Shown in pieces: positions 38,781 through 49,804 of a stretch of DNA of 64,000 nucleotides. Every line of letters starts with the position of its first letter. Position 1 is the first letter of the stretch. The DNA lies in assembly GCA_013365325.1 (NCBI GenBank), contig JABVXV010000103.1, positions 1-64,000 of the forward strand, read 5' to 3'. The DNA comes from Dipetalonema caudispina. Lineage: Eukaryota; Nematoda; Chromadorea; Rhabditida; Onchocercidae. The notes under the pieces were generated by a model, which was given only the letters and a program-made list of their open reading frames with translations, was not told the DNA's origin and did not search any database. The position numbers and the translations under genes were made by a program.

Positions 38781-41700
38781 ATGAATATAGAAACATCCGG
38801 AATTCCATCGACATCAGTGGAATTCATGAAAATGAAGAGTTCAAGCTCGGATGCAAATATCGTTTATAATACGCAACTAGCAAATCTCCCAGAATCCGTG
38901 ATTCATCGAGTATTCTCATATTTGAGCCATCCGGAATTGCTTCAAGCCCAGCGTGTCAACAAACAATTTTACAGATTGATCAGACGCAATGTCCACTTAT
39001 TATGTCGACCGGAAGTGATGGAAATGGGGTAAGCATTGTGATGCCACACTTCGAAATATTTCTGAAACTCGGAAAACATAAATTTTAAATAATTATAGCA
39101 AGTTTTTGCTTATTTTTCTTTTCTGAATTATATCTTGTTCTCCTTATTTTCATCCTCATATTTGGAACTTAATGATTTCATGAAAATTTTTCGAGGAATT
39201 CAGCTCATTACTTTTTTTAGTGTAAATTTGATATTTCAGGATAAGTTTATTGATATTATCTGTTATCGATGTTTAGTCTTAAGTAATATTATTTTAAGGA
39301 TTAGCATATGTGGCTGCGAGAAACGAGCTCGACCATTTGGACGATTGCAAACATCGTTAGTTTTAAAAGCAAGCAGAAGAAGACGATTGTTTGTGAAATT
39401 CACCAGGAAGACATCTTCCGTAATGAAATGCCGGGAACTTTTCAAAGATGAGGATTACACCGGAGGTCAGTATTACTAGTGGACGAAGAACTGGCAAATT
39501 TATTGATGTATTCAATTGATACGATACATTTCAGTTTCATTAACTCAGGAATTATGCATTGAATTTCATAAAAAGTAAGGAAAAGAAGGTAATGAAAGAG
39601 ATAAGTTATCAGTAATATTAGTAAGAAAAATGATTCTTTGATCCGATTAACTAAGAAACTTTCATAGATCGTAACGATTTATCAGAAGATTTGCTGAATT
39701 ATTTGGATCAACAATTCAAGGAAGCAAGCATTCATGGCATACTTTCATTCTCGGGCATTGCTATCACTACTGATTTATATAACACTTTATGCAAAAGTTG
39801 GGTCAGAATTGGGTAAGTACATATTCAGTTCAATGACTTTGCATAATTAGTAAAAGTCAATGGTTTCAGTTAATAACATGCAACAAATTGAATCATCTGA
39901 TCATGCAGGATTTTATGATGCCAATGCTTTCGTTTGTACGGTAAAGTTTAAAATGCTACTAAACCAACTTAGGTGAAAAGAAGCTATTCGGAAATTTCTT
40001 CATTTTCAAAAAATATACATTTCTTTTATTCTGAAAAACTTCAAATTTAAGAATTTTCTACAACTTTGAACCTAAAACTTTCATTCATTTAAACTTACTT
40101 TTTTCTTGCATTATTTCATCAATTAATTGAATTCAGAATATTCTTAAGAACTATTTAGGAACAATGTAATAAATGATGAATGAAAATTCAAATTAGATCG
40201 TATTGTGCAATAATTTTGTGCGTGTTTTTGAATGAAATCGAACAACTGTATGAGAATAAAATAGGTACGAGAAAAGAAAAACATTTAAAAGATAAATTAT
40301 AAAATTGAGTGAAAAACTTAGAAAATGAAGAAAATTCAAATTAGATCGTATCGTGCAGTAATATGATAAATGATGAATAGTATAAGTTCGACATAATGCT
40401 TTTGGAGGTAATTTTTTTGAAGCAGAAGCTTATGAGAATCTTGTTTTGTAAATTTTAAAATGCCTCCAAGTACTGCACTAAATTTAACCATAGCAAGATC
40501 GATCTCGAAATCACGAGAAGTGGATATATCAAATAATAAATTCATTGCTGATATAAGTCATCATGATAGTTCTCTTTCCGGATGGCGAGGAATATCGGAT
40601 CTACAACATGTAGCTGTAATGATGTGTAAATAAATCGGTGAATTTAATTAGTGAAAATTGAAGTGATTCTTATCTTACAGCTGTTTGAAAAAGCAATAGA
40701 AAATTTAAGTACTCTAAATATTGCTTGTAAATTTCACACACAAAAAAAAAAAAAAAAAACCTTTCTAAAATTCTAAAAGGAATGTTAGTTTTTTTTTGCT
40801 CTTTTTCTCTCTCTCTTTCTTTCTTTCTCTCTTTCTTCTTTCAACCAATAATTCAATTGATGTTCTCATAACAAATGTAACGAAAAAAAAAAAAGCAAAT
40901 GAAATTGCATATATACAATGTGAAAACAAGATTGAATGTGACGCATTTGCTTTAATTCTCAACCGTAACTTACATGAAATTATAAATATCTTAAACTTTC
41001 CTTAATTAAATCCGAAAAATATATTTTTGAAAAGTTTCCTTCATAGAATTTCAGCAATGCTACACGTTTAGTGTTCACATTATGCCGTTTTCGGTTACCA
41101 TCGGAATATTTCGGTGAATTACTGATTCGTACACATTGCCAGCGATTAAGCATTGAACTTTCCCATTTCGAGCAATGCCTAATCGATGATTTGGTTAGTA
41201 ATTTGCATCTATGCTGTTGCTATATTTGATTAAAGTTTTTGTTTACTTTACATTCCTTGTTACATACATCAACAGGAAAAGATGATTGATTGAAGATTTC
41301 AACGTTTTACAGTTACATTCTTAATTGAAAAAATAGTCGCTTTTCATATTTTTCAAACTGTCACTTTTGTTTATTCTTTTCCATAAAATTTTAATATAAA
41401 GCAAATAATTTATTTGAATTGAAATTCATACTCTTTGGTGGAATATAAAAAATATCTACAGCCCGATACAATCCTAATTCATTTCTGACATACCCATCTT
41501 GTTCTCTCACGGTAATCATCCGCTTCAAATCTTAAATGCAATAACCGCCATAATCATCCGATCATTTTCTTAATCCCTGACCAATATCAATCTAAATAGT
41601 TTATTGTTTTCATGCCATCCAATTTTCTAAAACATCCTCCTTCTTATCAGCTGCAGAATGAATCTTAAAGTCTTGAAAAATCCCTTAATTGTTTCTTTAA

Positions 41701-42844
41701 AAATGTTCCGATTTTATCCTAGTAACTTTGAGTTTTTGAATTTTTCGAAAGTGAATAACACAAATTGATTTGATTTGTCGATTTTGTTAATTTTTACAAT
41801 TCATTTTTTATTCAACTTATAAGGCTTGTCTAAATATGAGATCATTTACCATATTTGGAGATCATTTACCATATTTGGACAAGCCTTAGAAGTTGAATAA
41901 AAAATGAATTGTAAAAATTAACAAAACCGACAAATCAAATTCATTTTATGAAATCATTTACCGGTTGGAATTTAAGCAACTACACTTTTGATCTGACAGA
42001 TTTCGGGGGTTGTTAAACTGCCTATTTGCCTAGTTCAAAGTCAAAATTTCTTAAAGCTGCAATTAATTCAAATATTTCCACGCTTACTAATATATCAAGC
42101 TTTTCAATTAATTTTTTTAAAGATTTTGGAAGCAATGCCGGAATGTCAGGAATTGATTCTGAGTAGTGCGACTCCCATATATTTTGCCCGTTTTACTGAC
42201 AGTTCGTTGCATCGATGGGCTGTTCAGGAAAAGTTACCCAGAAAGATTCTTCTTCGCAATATTCGGGCTAATTTCACATTTGATGGAGTTATAACATTGA
42301 TTAATGTATGTTTTTCTGTAATCTCAACTTTTATGTTTCTTTAATAAAGGAACGTTAAATCATTAGACTGTGAACTAATCACTTTGGCATATTTTCCACT
42401 GGTAGTTACTGATGGCTCGTCTCTGTTTTCGGAAAGACTTCGGCTTGGGTGGTAAATTAATTTCGAATTTTCGAAAGATTTTTATCAAAGAAATAAAAAA
42501 TTGTAAAGAAATCAAAATTAAAAAATTTTTTTTTCCAGGCACTACAAATTCGGTATCCAGAGTTGTTTTCCAGTACAGTCCAGCCTAGGACACCTATTGC
42601 TTGCTGGGAAAAGATAGTATATGATTGGGATTTTGGTTGTATAGTATTACCCGAACAAAACCAAGGAAGCGGTATCGTCGAATTATTAAGTACCCCAGGT
42701 GTGGTGACGCATGTATCTCGTTCATGCAACCTCGCAAACGCAATTGATGTCACCATTAATTCCAAAGATTTCTATTTAAGTACCACAAAATGTCAAGTTT
42801 CAATTAGGCTTCAACTTGTTATTTCTTCTCAAAAAGATTTATAA
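38781..42844 (+). CDS. F-box protein (395 aa)
   Basis: Six exons: 38781-39028, 39299-39465, 39668-39812, 41055-41193, 42123-42305, 42539-42844; all phases match (1188 nt with stop). Residues about 36-75 form an F-box (NLPESVIHRVFSYLSHPELL then QAQRVNKQFYRLIRR), which would bind SKP1 and recruit substrate to an SCF E3 ubiquitin ligase. The rest (Leu- and Cys-rich, e.g. CQRLSIELSHFEQC) has no recognised repeat and may be the substrate-binding part. Exons 2 and 5 use AAG acceptors. Start chosen because an acceptor abuts the ATG. A possible AATAAA lies at 43242-43247. Intron 4 contains a large hairpin. Substrate and orthologue are unknown. Confidence 0.85.
40742..40841 (+). repeat. Poly-A run followed by CT-rich microsatellite
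   Basis: An 18-base A run (40742-40759) is followed 40 bases later by a CT/CTTT-rich tract in intron 3 of the F-box gene. Low-complexity sequence only. Confidence 0.9.
41769..41939. repeat. Long inverted repeat, 70-bp arms, in F-box intron 4
   Basis: Arms 41769-41838 and 41870-41939 are reverse complements with about three mismatches. The 31-base loop, with the arm edges, includes a 20-base unit (GAGATCATTTACCATATTTG) repeated exactly at 41838-41857 and 41858-41877. The transcribed strand would fold into a long hairpin. No miRNA-like mature sequence is recognised. Confidence 0.95.
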
Positions 42845-45579
42845 ACTCTCTGGATGGGTGAAGAAATTAAAGGGTTAAATTAAAAAAAGAGAGATCGGTT
42901 AGGCAAATTAGTTTGCAGGATTTCTGAAGAATTAATTTATACTATTTCGAAATAATCATATTTCTAATTAAAAAAAGCAGAGGAGTGGATTTGTCGATCG
43001 GTGTTGAATAGCATTGGTTCAAAAGGGCTGAGTGAATTTTCTGAGATTTCTTTTGACTGATAATTTGTTTTAAAAAATTTTCATTGAGTGGAGCTTTTAA
43101 TTTGTAAGATCAACAATAGACTTAATTGCACTAGTTACCAAAAGAATTTTATGGATTCGAGTAATAATTCAGTAACCTCCTTTTTCACAACATTTTCCAT
43201 TGTCTGTGATCGATGAGCAGTGTGTTTTTGGAGTTCAACCAAATAAAATATCATTTTAAATGTAGTATTTTTAAATGGATAAATGTAATTTATTTAAATT
43301 AGTCGGATAAAAAATTTCTACCTGATTTCTCATTGGATGAAATGTAAAACAATAACTGTAAACCCACTTTATGCAATGTGACAACGATTCTTCTGAAAAG
43401 ATTACGTCACTGCAAAAATTTCCTGATAATTTAATGTTCGTCGTTAATTTAATGGTTCAAATTCAATATTGTTTACAGTCGAGCCGGAATGATCAGAAGC
43501 CGGTCGAATTTTTGCAATGCGTTATGCAAAATGATACCAAAATGATAAAATGATTACGCATTGATTGAAATATTTGTGTGTTAACGTGATCTAACGTCAG
43601 ATTCTTCAAAGCACAATAAAATTGAATTAGATAAAATTCAAATTGTGATGCGGTTATCTCATACTATCAGCAATGATTCTGCAAATGGATGCTTGTCAAG
43701 TATTCGTCAATTTTGAGTCTCGAAGAGAAGTTAATCATTAAGTGAAACCTTGAAGCTGATAAATTGCATTCTTGCAATTGTATTTCCGAGTACGAAATTT
43801 TTCCGAAAGATTCTCTTAACTTGATGTTAACTTTTCTTTTTTGATAATTCGCAGAAGTAAAAGAAGACGATTCATTTAACAAAGTAGGCCCTTAACATAG
43901 GCCTAGCTATCATCATATCTCACTAACTAGTCATTTAGCTTTAAATGTACAATGGTAGAGATGCTATCTATAAACTTTATCACTATTTCAAATTACTTTA
44001 CGCTTTAATTGCAACCAATTGATGCAAAATAGATGGCTGATTTTGACAATCTAATGCAGTAACAGCAAGCTCTCATCAAGACTGCAGCCAAATGGTAATT
44101 AGAGCCAAGTGATGATTGATAGAATTACAAAGTAGAGCCTGAATTTAGCAACTTAATGAACGAAGGATATGTTCCGTTCAAAAAAGAGATATATAGGAGG
44201 ATAGGTCGACATCAGAAATCGGTATGCCTTCAGTAATCTTTGATGACTTCCATGCATATAAAATACACTTTTACCTTGTCCTTTCATTTCAATCATTTTC
44301 ATACGAAACGATAAGCAATTTATGTATTCTGATACGACGTTCAAATGAAAATTGTTGCGACTACTGATGATTTACGCAAACATCGGGAGCACTCGGGACA
44401 GTATGGCTCATCTTACAAGAATCCATGACTATCGTTTACTTTTGTAAGAACTAAAATACTACTACTGTTGAAAATTTCTCCAAAGAAAATAGCGAATACA
44501 GGTAGTAAAATGATTACGGCAAAATTCATTGCTTATTATCTTCCTATAAATCTTTGTGGAAAAAATTATCTTTCGTGATATATGCAAGTATTACACTTAT
44601 TACATGATTAGCAAACTAGTTTAAATTACATTTTAAATCATTAATTGATTTCGAAATTCAGGGGAAAAATTTTTCGGAATCTCTTAATGATAATTATGTA
44701 TGTTACGCTTAGGATTTTCATTTGAACTTCAACGGGTAGATCAATGGCAAACAATAATGATTTTGTTTCCATAATAAAAATGATTGAAGAATATTTCTAT
44801 CAAAAGTTCTGAACGACCAACAGTATCAGAATTAATCAAACATTAATCAACTTGCAGAATTTTAATACGATGGTTATAATTTTGAAGTTTTTATTACTAT
44901 GAGTGAAGATATTTAAGGAGAAATAGAATTCAAAAACATTGCTTTAAAAGTTTAATCGATAAAACTTTGATGATATTCGAGGCACTGATACAACTATGAA
45001 ACAAATTAATAGTGGAAAGACTAAAACTAATTAAGGATAAAACAAAGTGGCATCTAATTAATGACTTTTTCAACAATCCTTTTAATCAATAATAATATTA
45101 TTATTAGATGAATGGCTATTTCTACTAATTTTGCAATTGACATTTTCGAAATATACTGTACTGTACTTTGACAGCTATTTGTAAGTCTTTCAACAGATAT
45201 GTAAATGAAGTATATCTTAATTTAGATGTTAATTACTACTATCTGTTTCATCTAAATTATACGTCTGACAAGTGCAATTTCAATTGGAAATGAAATTAAT
45301 GAATAAAGTTTGAAATTTTTCACACTAAGTGAATTGATCATAATTTCTTGTTGCTAATACTTTGTTTGTGATTGGTGAAAATAGGGAAACTTGTTCTCTT
45401 TACTGCTTTAACTGCCCTTTGACCTGCGATTGATAGTTTGATTCGAGCTACTGTTAACGAGATACTCAGCGTTGCTTGAAGTTCCAAGATGGAATGATTA
45501 GTGGTTTAGATGAAAGAAAATGAGGGAAGAAGTTAAGGCGGCACACCCGGAACAACCAAATAATTTGAGATATAATGTG

Positions 45580-45770
45580 TAAATAGTATGGGGGAAGATG
45601 AGGGTATGCTACCGATACAGACGAATGGAGTAGCGGTTGAGGTACTGGTCGTGGATCTCTGGGCAGGTGTGAGTATTTGTCCGTTTGCAAGTTGTGGACA
45701 ATTAGGTAGTTCCGGTCATATCAGAGAGACCGCGGTGGGTTATCCTAGGCCTCATTTGATTATAATTTCG
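45580..45770. other. GC-rich island, possible unplaced exon
   Basis: G+C approaches half here, far above the surroundings. The plus strand has an ATG at 45588 (MGEDEGMLPIQTNGVAVEVL) leading to a strong CAG/GTGAGT donor at 45668. The minus strand is open in more than one frame too. No partner exon or family was found, so neither strand nor function can be fixed. Confidence 0.35.
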
Positions 45771-46029
45771 TGTAGATTTGATAGATGGTAGTAAGCCAGT
45801 TATATGAATAATAGATGAGTGAACCAATCCTGCATGAATGATCCTAATCAACAAGCATAAGCATAGATTTGCGGTACTTTACACAAGGCATTTATGCGAA
45901 TTGATTTCCAATCAGAGATGCTTCATGTACTTTGGAAGTTCAGACAATGTGCCATAGTCTTATCTATTGATTCTCAGTCTCTTGAGAATAAGATCCCAAC
46001 TTTTGAAATGGTATAATACTAATATGTTG

Positions 46030-46040
46030 TTGCTTTTCAG
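46030..46040 (+). promoter_or_regulatory. Probable trans-splice acceptor of GLRX3
   Basis: TTGCTTTTCAG ends seven bases before the GLRX3 start codon, leaving a very short 5' leader as in spliced-leader mRNAs. Confidence 0.55.
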
Positions 46041-46047
46041 ATTAAAT

Positions 46048-46718
46048 ATGGCAAAACTGCTGAAAAATGAGGTCGAGTTCAATGAATTTATCAAAATGAC
46101 CGAGTTTGTTTCTTCACTTATTTTCCAGTATTAGTTCTATATTTGCACTGATAGCATGATGGAAGTAACACATTTCTGAAGCATTTTTTCTTTGTTGCTG
46201 CTGGATTAATATCACCAATTGTATATCACATATCAAACTTAACTTCCGGAGCACCGTAAGTTTGCTAGAAACTTTTCGAATCACTAGTAACAGTTAGAAT
46301 TCCCGCAGTATAATAGCCTCTAAATAATGTAAATCTTTTAAAAACCACTAAGCATACATTTCAGATATGCTCTAGTGCATTTCTCTGCAAAATGGTCGGA
46401 AATATGTGAGCAACTCAATAATTTGTTACTGGAATTTAAAAATGAGATGAAGTGCTTTGATTTTGCTGTCGTTGAAGCAGAAGAAGTTGCCGAAATATCG
46501 CTTGCGAATAACATTTCTGTAGCTCCAACCATTCTATTTTTCAAGGTTTCTAGTTTTTAGAGATGTATTTATCAGTTATTCTTGCAATGAATTTCATTTA
46601 TTTCATAGTAAGGAGTTAATCAGAAAACTACATGCATCGGATTGTGAATTATGATTATGCAGTTTCAAGTACTAAGTTTGCCGCATTTTTCATTGTTTTC
46701 TGTTTATTCCGCTTCTTT

Positions 46719-46752
<34 letters not shown>

Positions 46753-48858
46753 TATTTGTGACGAACCAAGTATACCACAGAATAGTTATCGCTAAAGGTG
46801 CAGTTTTTATACATTACCTCGTTTTTAAATAATTAGTTTCAGAAAGGGAAAGAAGTTGATCGTTTACAAGGATTCGATCCGGGTGAATTACGAATAAAAA
46901 TCATGAAGCACAATTTTGCTGAAGGCGTCGCTAGTATGACGAAAAAATCGACTGATGATGACAAAAATGTAAATTTTTGTAAGTTTGTCTTCTGTCAAAA
47001 GTTGTCGTTTATTCTGCATTTCTCAGCATCTTTTACGGTATATAGAATTCTTTCCATCCAATTGGTAAAGGTAACTGAATGAGGCTTTCTTTCATGACGC
47101 TTCCTTATATTTTATCATTCTTTAGTTATTTTTATGATATTTGAGTTTTTTTTAAGCACTTTAAAATTGCTTTTTTCAGAATATGAATGACAGGATGAAA
47201 TCATTGGTCTTTCAATCTCCTCTCATGCTCTTTATGAAAGGAACACCAGATAACCCAAAATGCGGTTTGTTATAAGGAATTCGTCTCTTGTGAAATTTAG
47301 GAAAATTTTTTCTGTTGATTACTGCTTTTTTTTACTATATTCGCTGAATTTCTATTCTTCGACAAAATTTTTCTTCTAATATTCAAGTTCTAATTTACAA
47401 TCTGTTTCAGGATTTAGCAGTCAAATCGTCAGTCTTTTGCATGGAATCGATGCAGATTTTTCAAGTTTCGATGTGTTGGAAGATGACGAGGCAAGATTTT
47501 TCCTTAAGCCATGAAAAAATTTTGTCAAGTTCAGTTGTTTTGTTTCAATTATCGATTTGTTTTTTGTTATACATTGGAAAAATATCCTGCAGAAACAGAC
47601 CATTTGTTTAACATTGCAGGTGAGACAAGGAATGAAAGAATATAGCCATTGGCCCACATTTCCACAGCTTTATTTGAACGGCGAATTTATTGGTGGTCTA
47701 GATATTCTGAGAGAGGAGTTAAATGACCCTGATTTTCGCAATAAATTGCCGAAGTTAAAGGTAAGCATGTATCATAAATACATTTTTGAAACCGTTTTAT
47801 TGCCGAAGTTAAAGGTAAGCATGTATCATAAATACATTTTTGAAACCATATTTCCTGTAAACTTATTTCTTTTCCCTTTTTCTCTATCTAAGAAGAATAA
47901 CTTTTATAATGCACTGAAAAGTTGTTTCAGAAGGATAATGGAAGATTAAAGACATTGATCAATCAGGCTCCTTTAATGCTTTTCATGAAAGGAAGTCCTG
48001 AAGCACCTAAGTGCAGTAAGTTTTACTAATTTGTAAGTGCTAATGGTTTATCTTTGATATATTTAGAAAAATCAATTGTAGTTTCAATTTTCTCTTCGTC
48101 TAATTTGCAGAATTCAGCAAAAAGATTATCGAGCTGCTGACTGAAATTAATGTTGCTTATTCATTTTTTGATATTCTTAAAGATGACGAGGTATGTCTTC
48201 GTACTTTTGCTTGTTTAATTTTTCGTTATATTCCATGGAAAAAACTTTACTTAGTATGTTACGTTCTGCTGATCTGAAAAAAATTTCCTTCCTGATTTTG
48301 TTTTTTGTCTTTGTTTTTGTTGGCTTCAAAATTTTTGTGGTCGATCAAGAAGTAAGGACTCTCTTCACCGAAGATGAAGTCCATTATTTGAAGTCTAAAT
48401 CTAATCTCTGCAGGCATTATGTCTTAGCAAAATAATTCTTTGACTGTAACAACTGCAAATTGAAAATCGAATGAGGACAATCCGTAATTGGGCATAGTTT
48501 CTTGGTATAAGTTAGGTACTCCTATGATTTCATTTAGTTGGCTATCTCATTACCGCCTCGGTTAATGTGTCTGCCTTTAAAATGATGCCACGTTTTGAAG
48601 CATAAGAATCTTGCACCTAGCAGTTGTCAACTCTTTTGTTATGATTTTTTGTGTATTAGACTAAACACCACATGCAGGATTTATTGCATAATCTCTAATA
48701 TTAATCATAATTAGATACGAGAAGGACTGAAAAAATATAGCAATTGGCCAACCTATCCGCAGCTGTATTTGAATGGTGAACTGATTGGTGGTCTGGATGT
48801 GGTAACAGAGGAATTGAAAAACCCGAGTTTTGTGGAAAAACTACCTAGAAAGAGCTGA
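46048..48858 (+). CDS. glrx-3: Glutaredoxin-3 (monothiol, PICOT-type), 325 aa
   Basis: Nine exons: 46048-46103, 46365-46545, 46843-46968, 47180-47264, 47411-47490, 47620-47760, 47931-48015, 48111-48190, 48715-48858; phases match (978 nt), close to the 335 aa of human GLRX3. Order is an N-terminal thioredoxin-like domain ([14 protein letters not shown], no CxxC), then two monothiol glutaredoxin domains. The first has C149-GFS; the second reads C251-KFS instead of CGFS. Each ends in the typical WPT(F/Y)PQLYLNGE and IGGLD motifs. GLRX3 dimers carry [2Fe-2S] clusters with glutathione and deliver iron-sulfur to cytosolic targets, with BolA2 as partner. Intron 5 is GC-AG. Exon 6 ends in a tandem duplication holding a second donor. 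Confidence 0.95.
46721..46751 (+). repeat. Poly-T run (31 nt) in GLRX3 intron 2
   Basis: Uninterrupted T homopolymer about 90 bases upstream of the exon 3 acceptor. Its length is likely to vary or be misassembled. Confidence 0.95.
47745..47847 (+). repeat. 54-bp tandem duplication spanning the GLRX3 exon 6 donor
   Basis: Unit 47745-47798 is repeated at 47799-47847 (49 bases exact before divergence). It contains the last 16 exon bases plus the GTAAGC donor, so two identical 5' splice sites lie 54 nt apart. Using the second one adds 18 codons in frame ([18 protein letters not shown]). Confidence 0.95.
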
Positions 48859-49804
48859 TAAACGTGATGATTGATTGGTTTCTTATGTTAATATTGATAA
48901 AATTTATCAATATTTAATATTGATAAACTTTGTCGTATTTCTGCTTTTGTATGTTCGTTGCCATAAAATTCAGATATAAGCAGTTGCTACAAAGTTTATT
49001 TTCCCAAAGAATGAAAGTTGCAATTTGACTTTGTGCATTTTCTGCTGCATTTTTGTTTTAGTAAGTCTTATATCATTTTAGTGGTTATGGATATTCGAAC
49101 ATCTCCAATTATCGTTCACATCATGAATCCACTGTTTTGAAATTTTCGGCCTGTCCATGAAACATGGAAGAATTCTCAATGTCTTTTTCGGCATTGATGT
49201 GCAAAGGTTATGCGAATTGAACAGTCCTTATGATTTTAGTTTCACATCACCTTACCTCTATCAGTCCTATACCACTTGATTGGGCTTATCAAAGTGTTTG
49301 TACGCAGCTAATAACACCTAAAATTGAATCACTGTTGTTATAACATATTCTTATGTATCAAAAACTTGTAAAGTAATTTCTCACGACTAGGCGATATCTT
49401 TTATATGAAGGCGAGTAAATTTTGCAGCATTTTCTTGAGCATTCTGCTTGATGAAGTTTTCAAAAGTCTTGAAATTATACGATCTTCTGTTGTTTGCAAT
49501 TTTTACTGCGTAATTTCAAAAAGAAGAAAAATAAACAGCCACTGATATGGTACGGTTAATTTTCGACTTTCGCAATTGATTACTTAGAATGTGCCAAATA
49601 AAAACTGTTTGCTCTGCCAATAATTTTATGGGCTTCATCTTTATTTCGATTATCATTGTAGGTAATAATAATAAAGTTAACCTACAATAAGTATTAATTG
49701 GAGTAATATCTGGGAAAGTGTTACCCTAATATGTGAACAATTTATTAGTAAATTGATGCACTTCGTGATGAAATAAATAAGGAACTTTTAGTAATAATAA
49801 TAGA
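48859..49804. other. Convergent intergenic region
   Basis: 3' ends of GLRX3 (plus) and the 708-aa gene (minus) face each other. Short inverted repeats occur just after the GLRX3 stop (near 48887-48926, ATTGATAAA-type) and around 49656-49690 (ATTGTAGGT/ACCTACAAT). No gene is seen. Confidence 0.6.

Larger units (their letters stand above)
42845..46047. other. Intergenic between F-box and GLRX3 genes
   Basis: No supported gene. It contains a possible polyadenylation signal for the F-box gene (43242-43247). Plus frame 43371-43553 (60 aa) and minus frame 43667-43882 (71 aa) are within chance expectation. A GC-rich patch at 45580-45770 is listed separately. Confidence 0.5.

Noticed and set aside
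45466..45690. Minus frame over the GC-rich island
   Set aside because: High G+C leaves several frames open on both strands, so this one has no special support.
46155..46255. Possible extra GLRX3 exon between exons 1 and 2 (good GTAAG donor, peptide ending LTSGAP)
   Set aside because: Its phase does not fit exon 1, it would insert about 33 residues absent from GLRX3, and direct splicing of exon 1 (donor GA/GTTTGT) to exon 2 gives the expected FIKMTEYALVHF.
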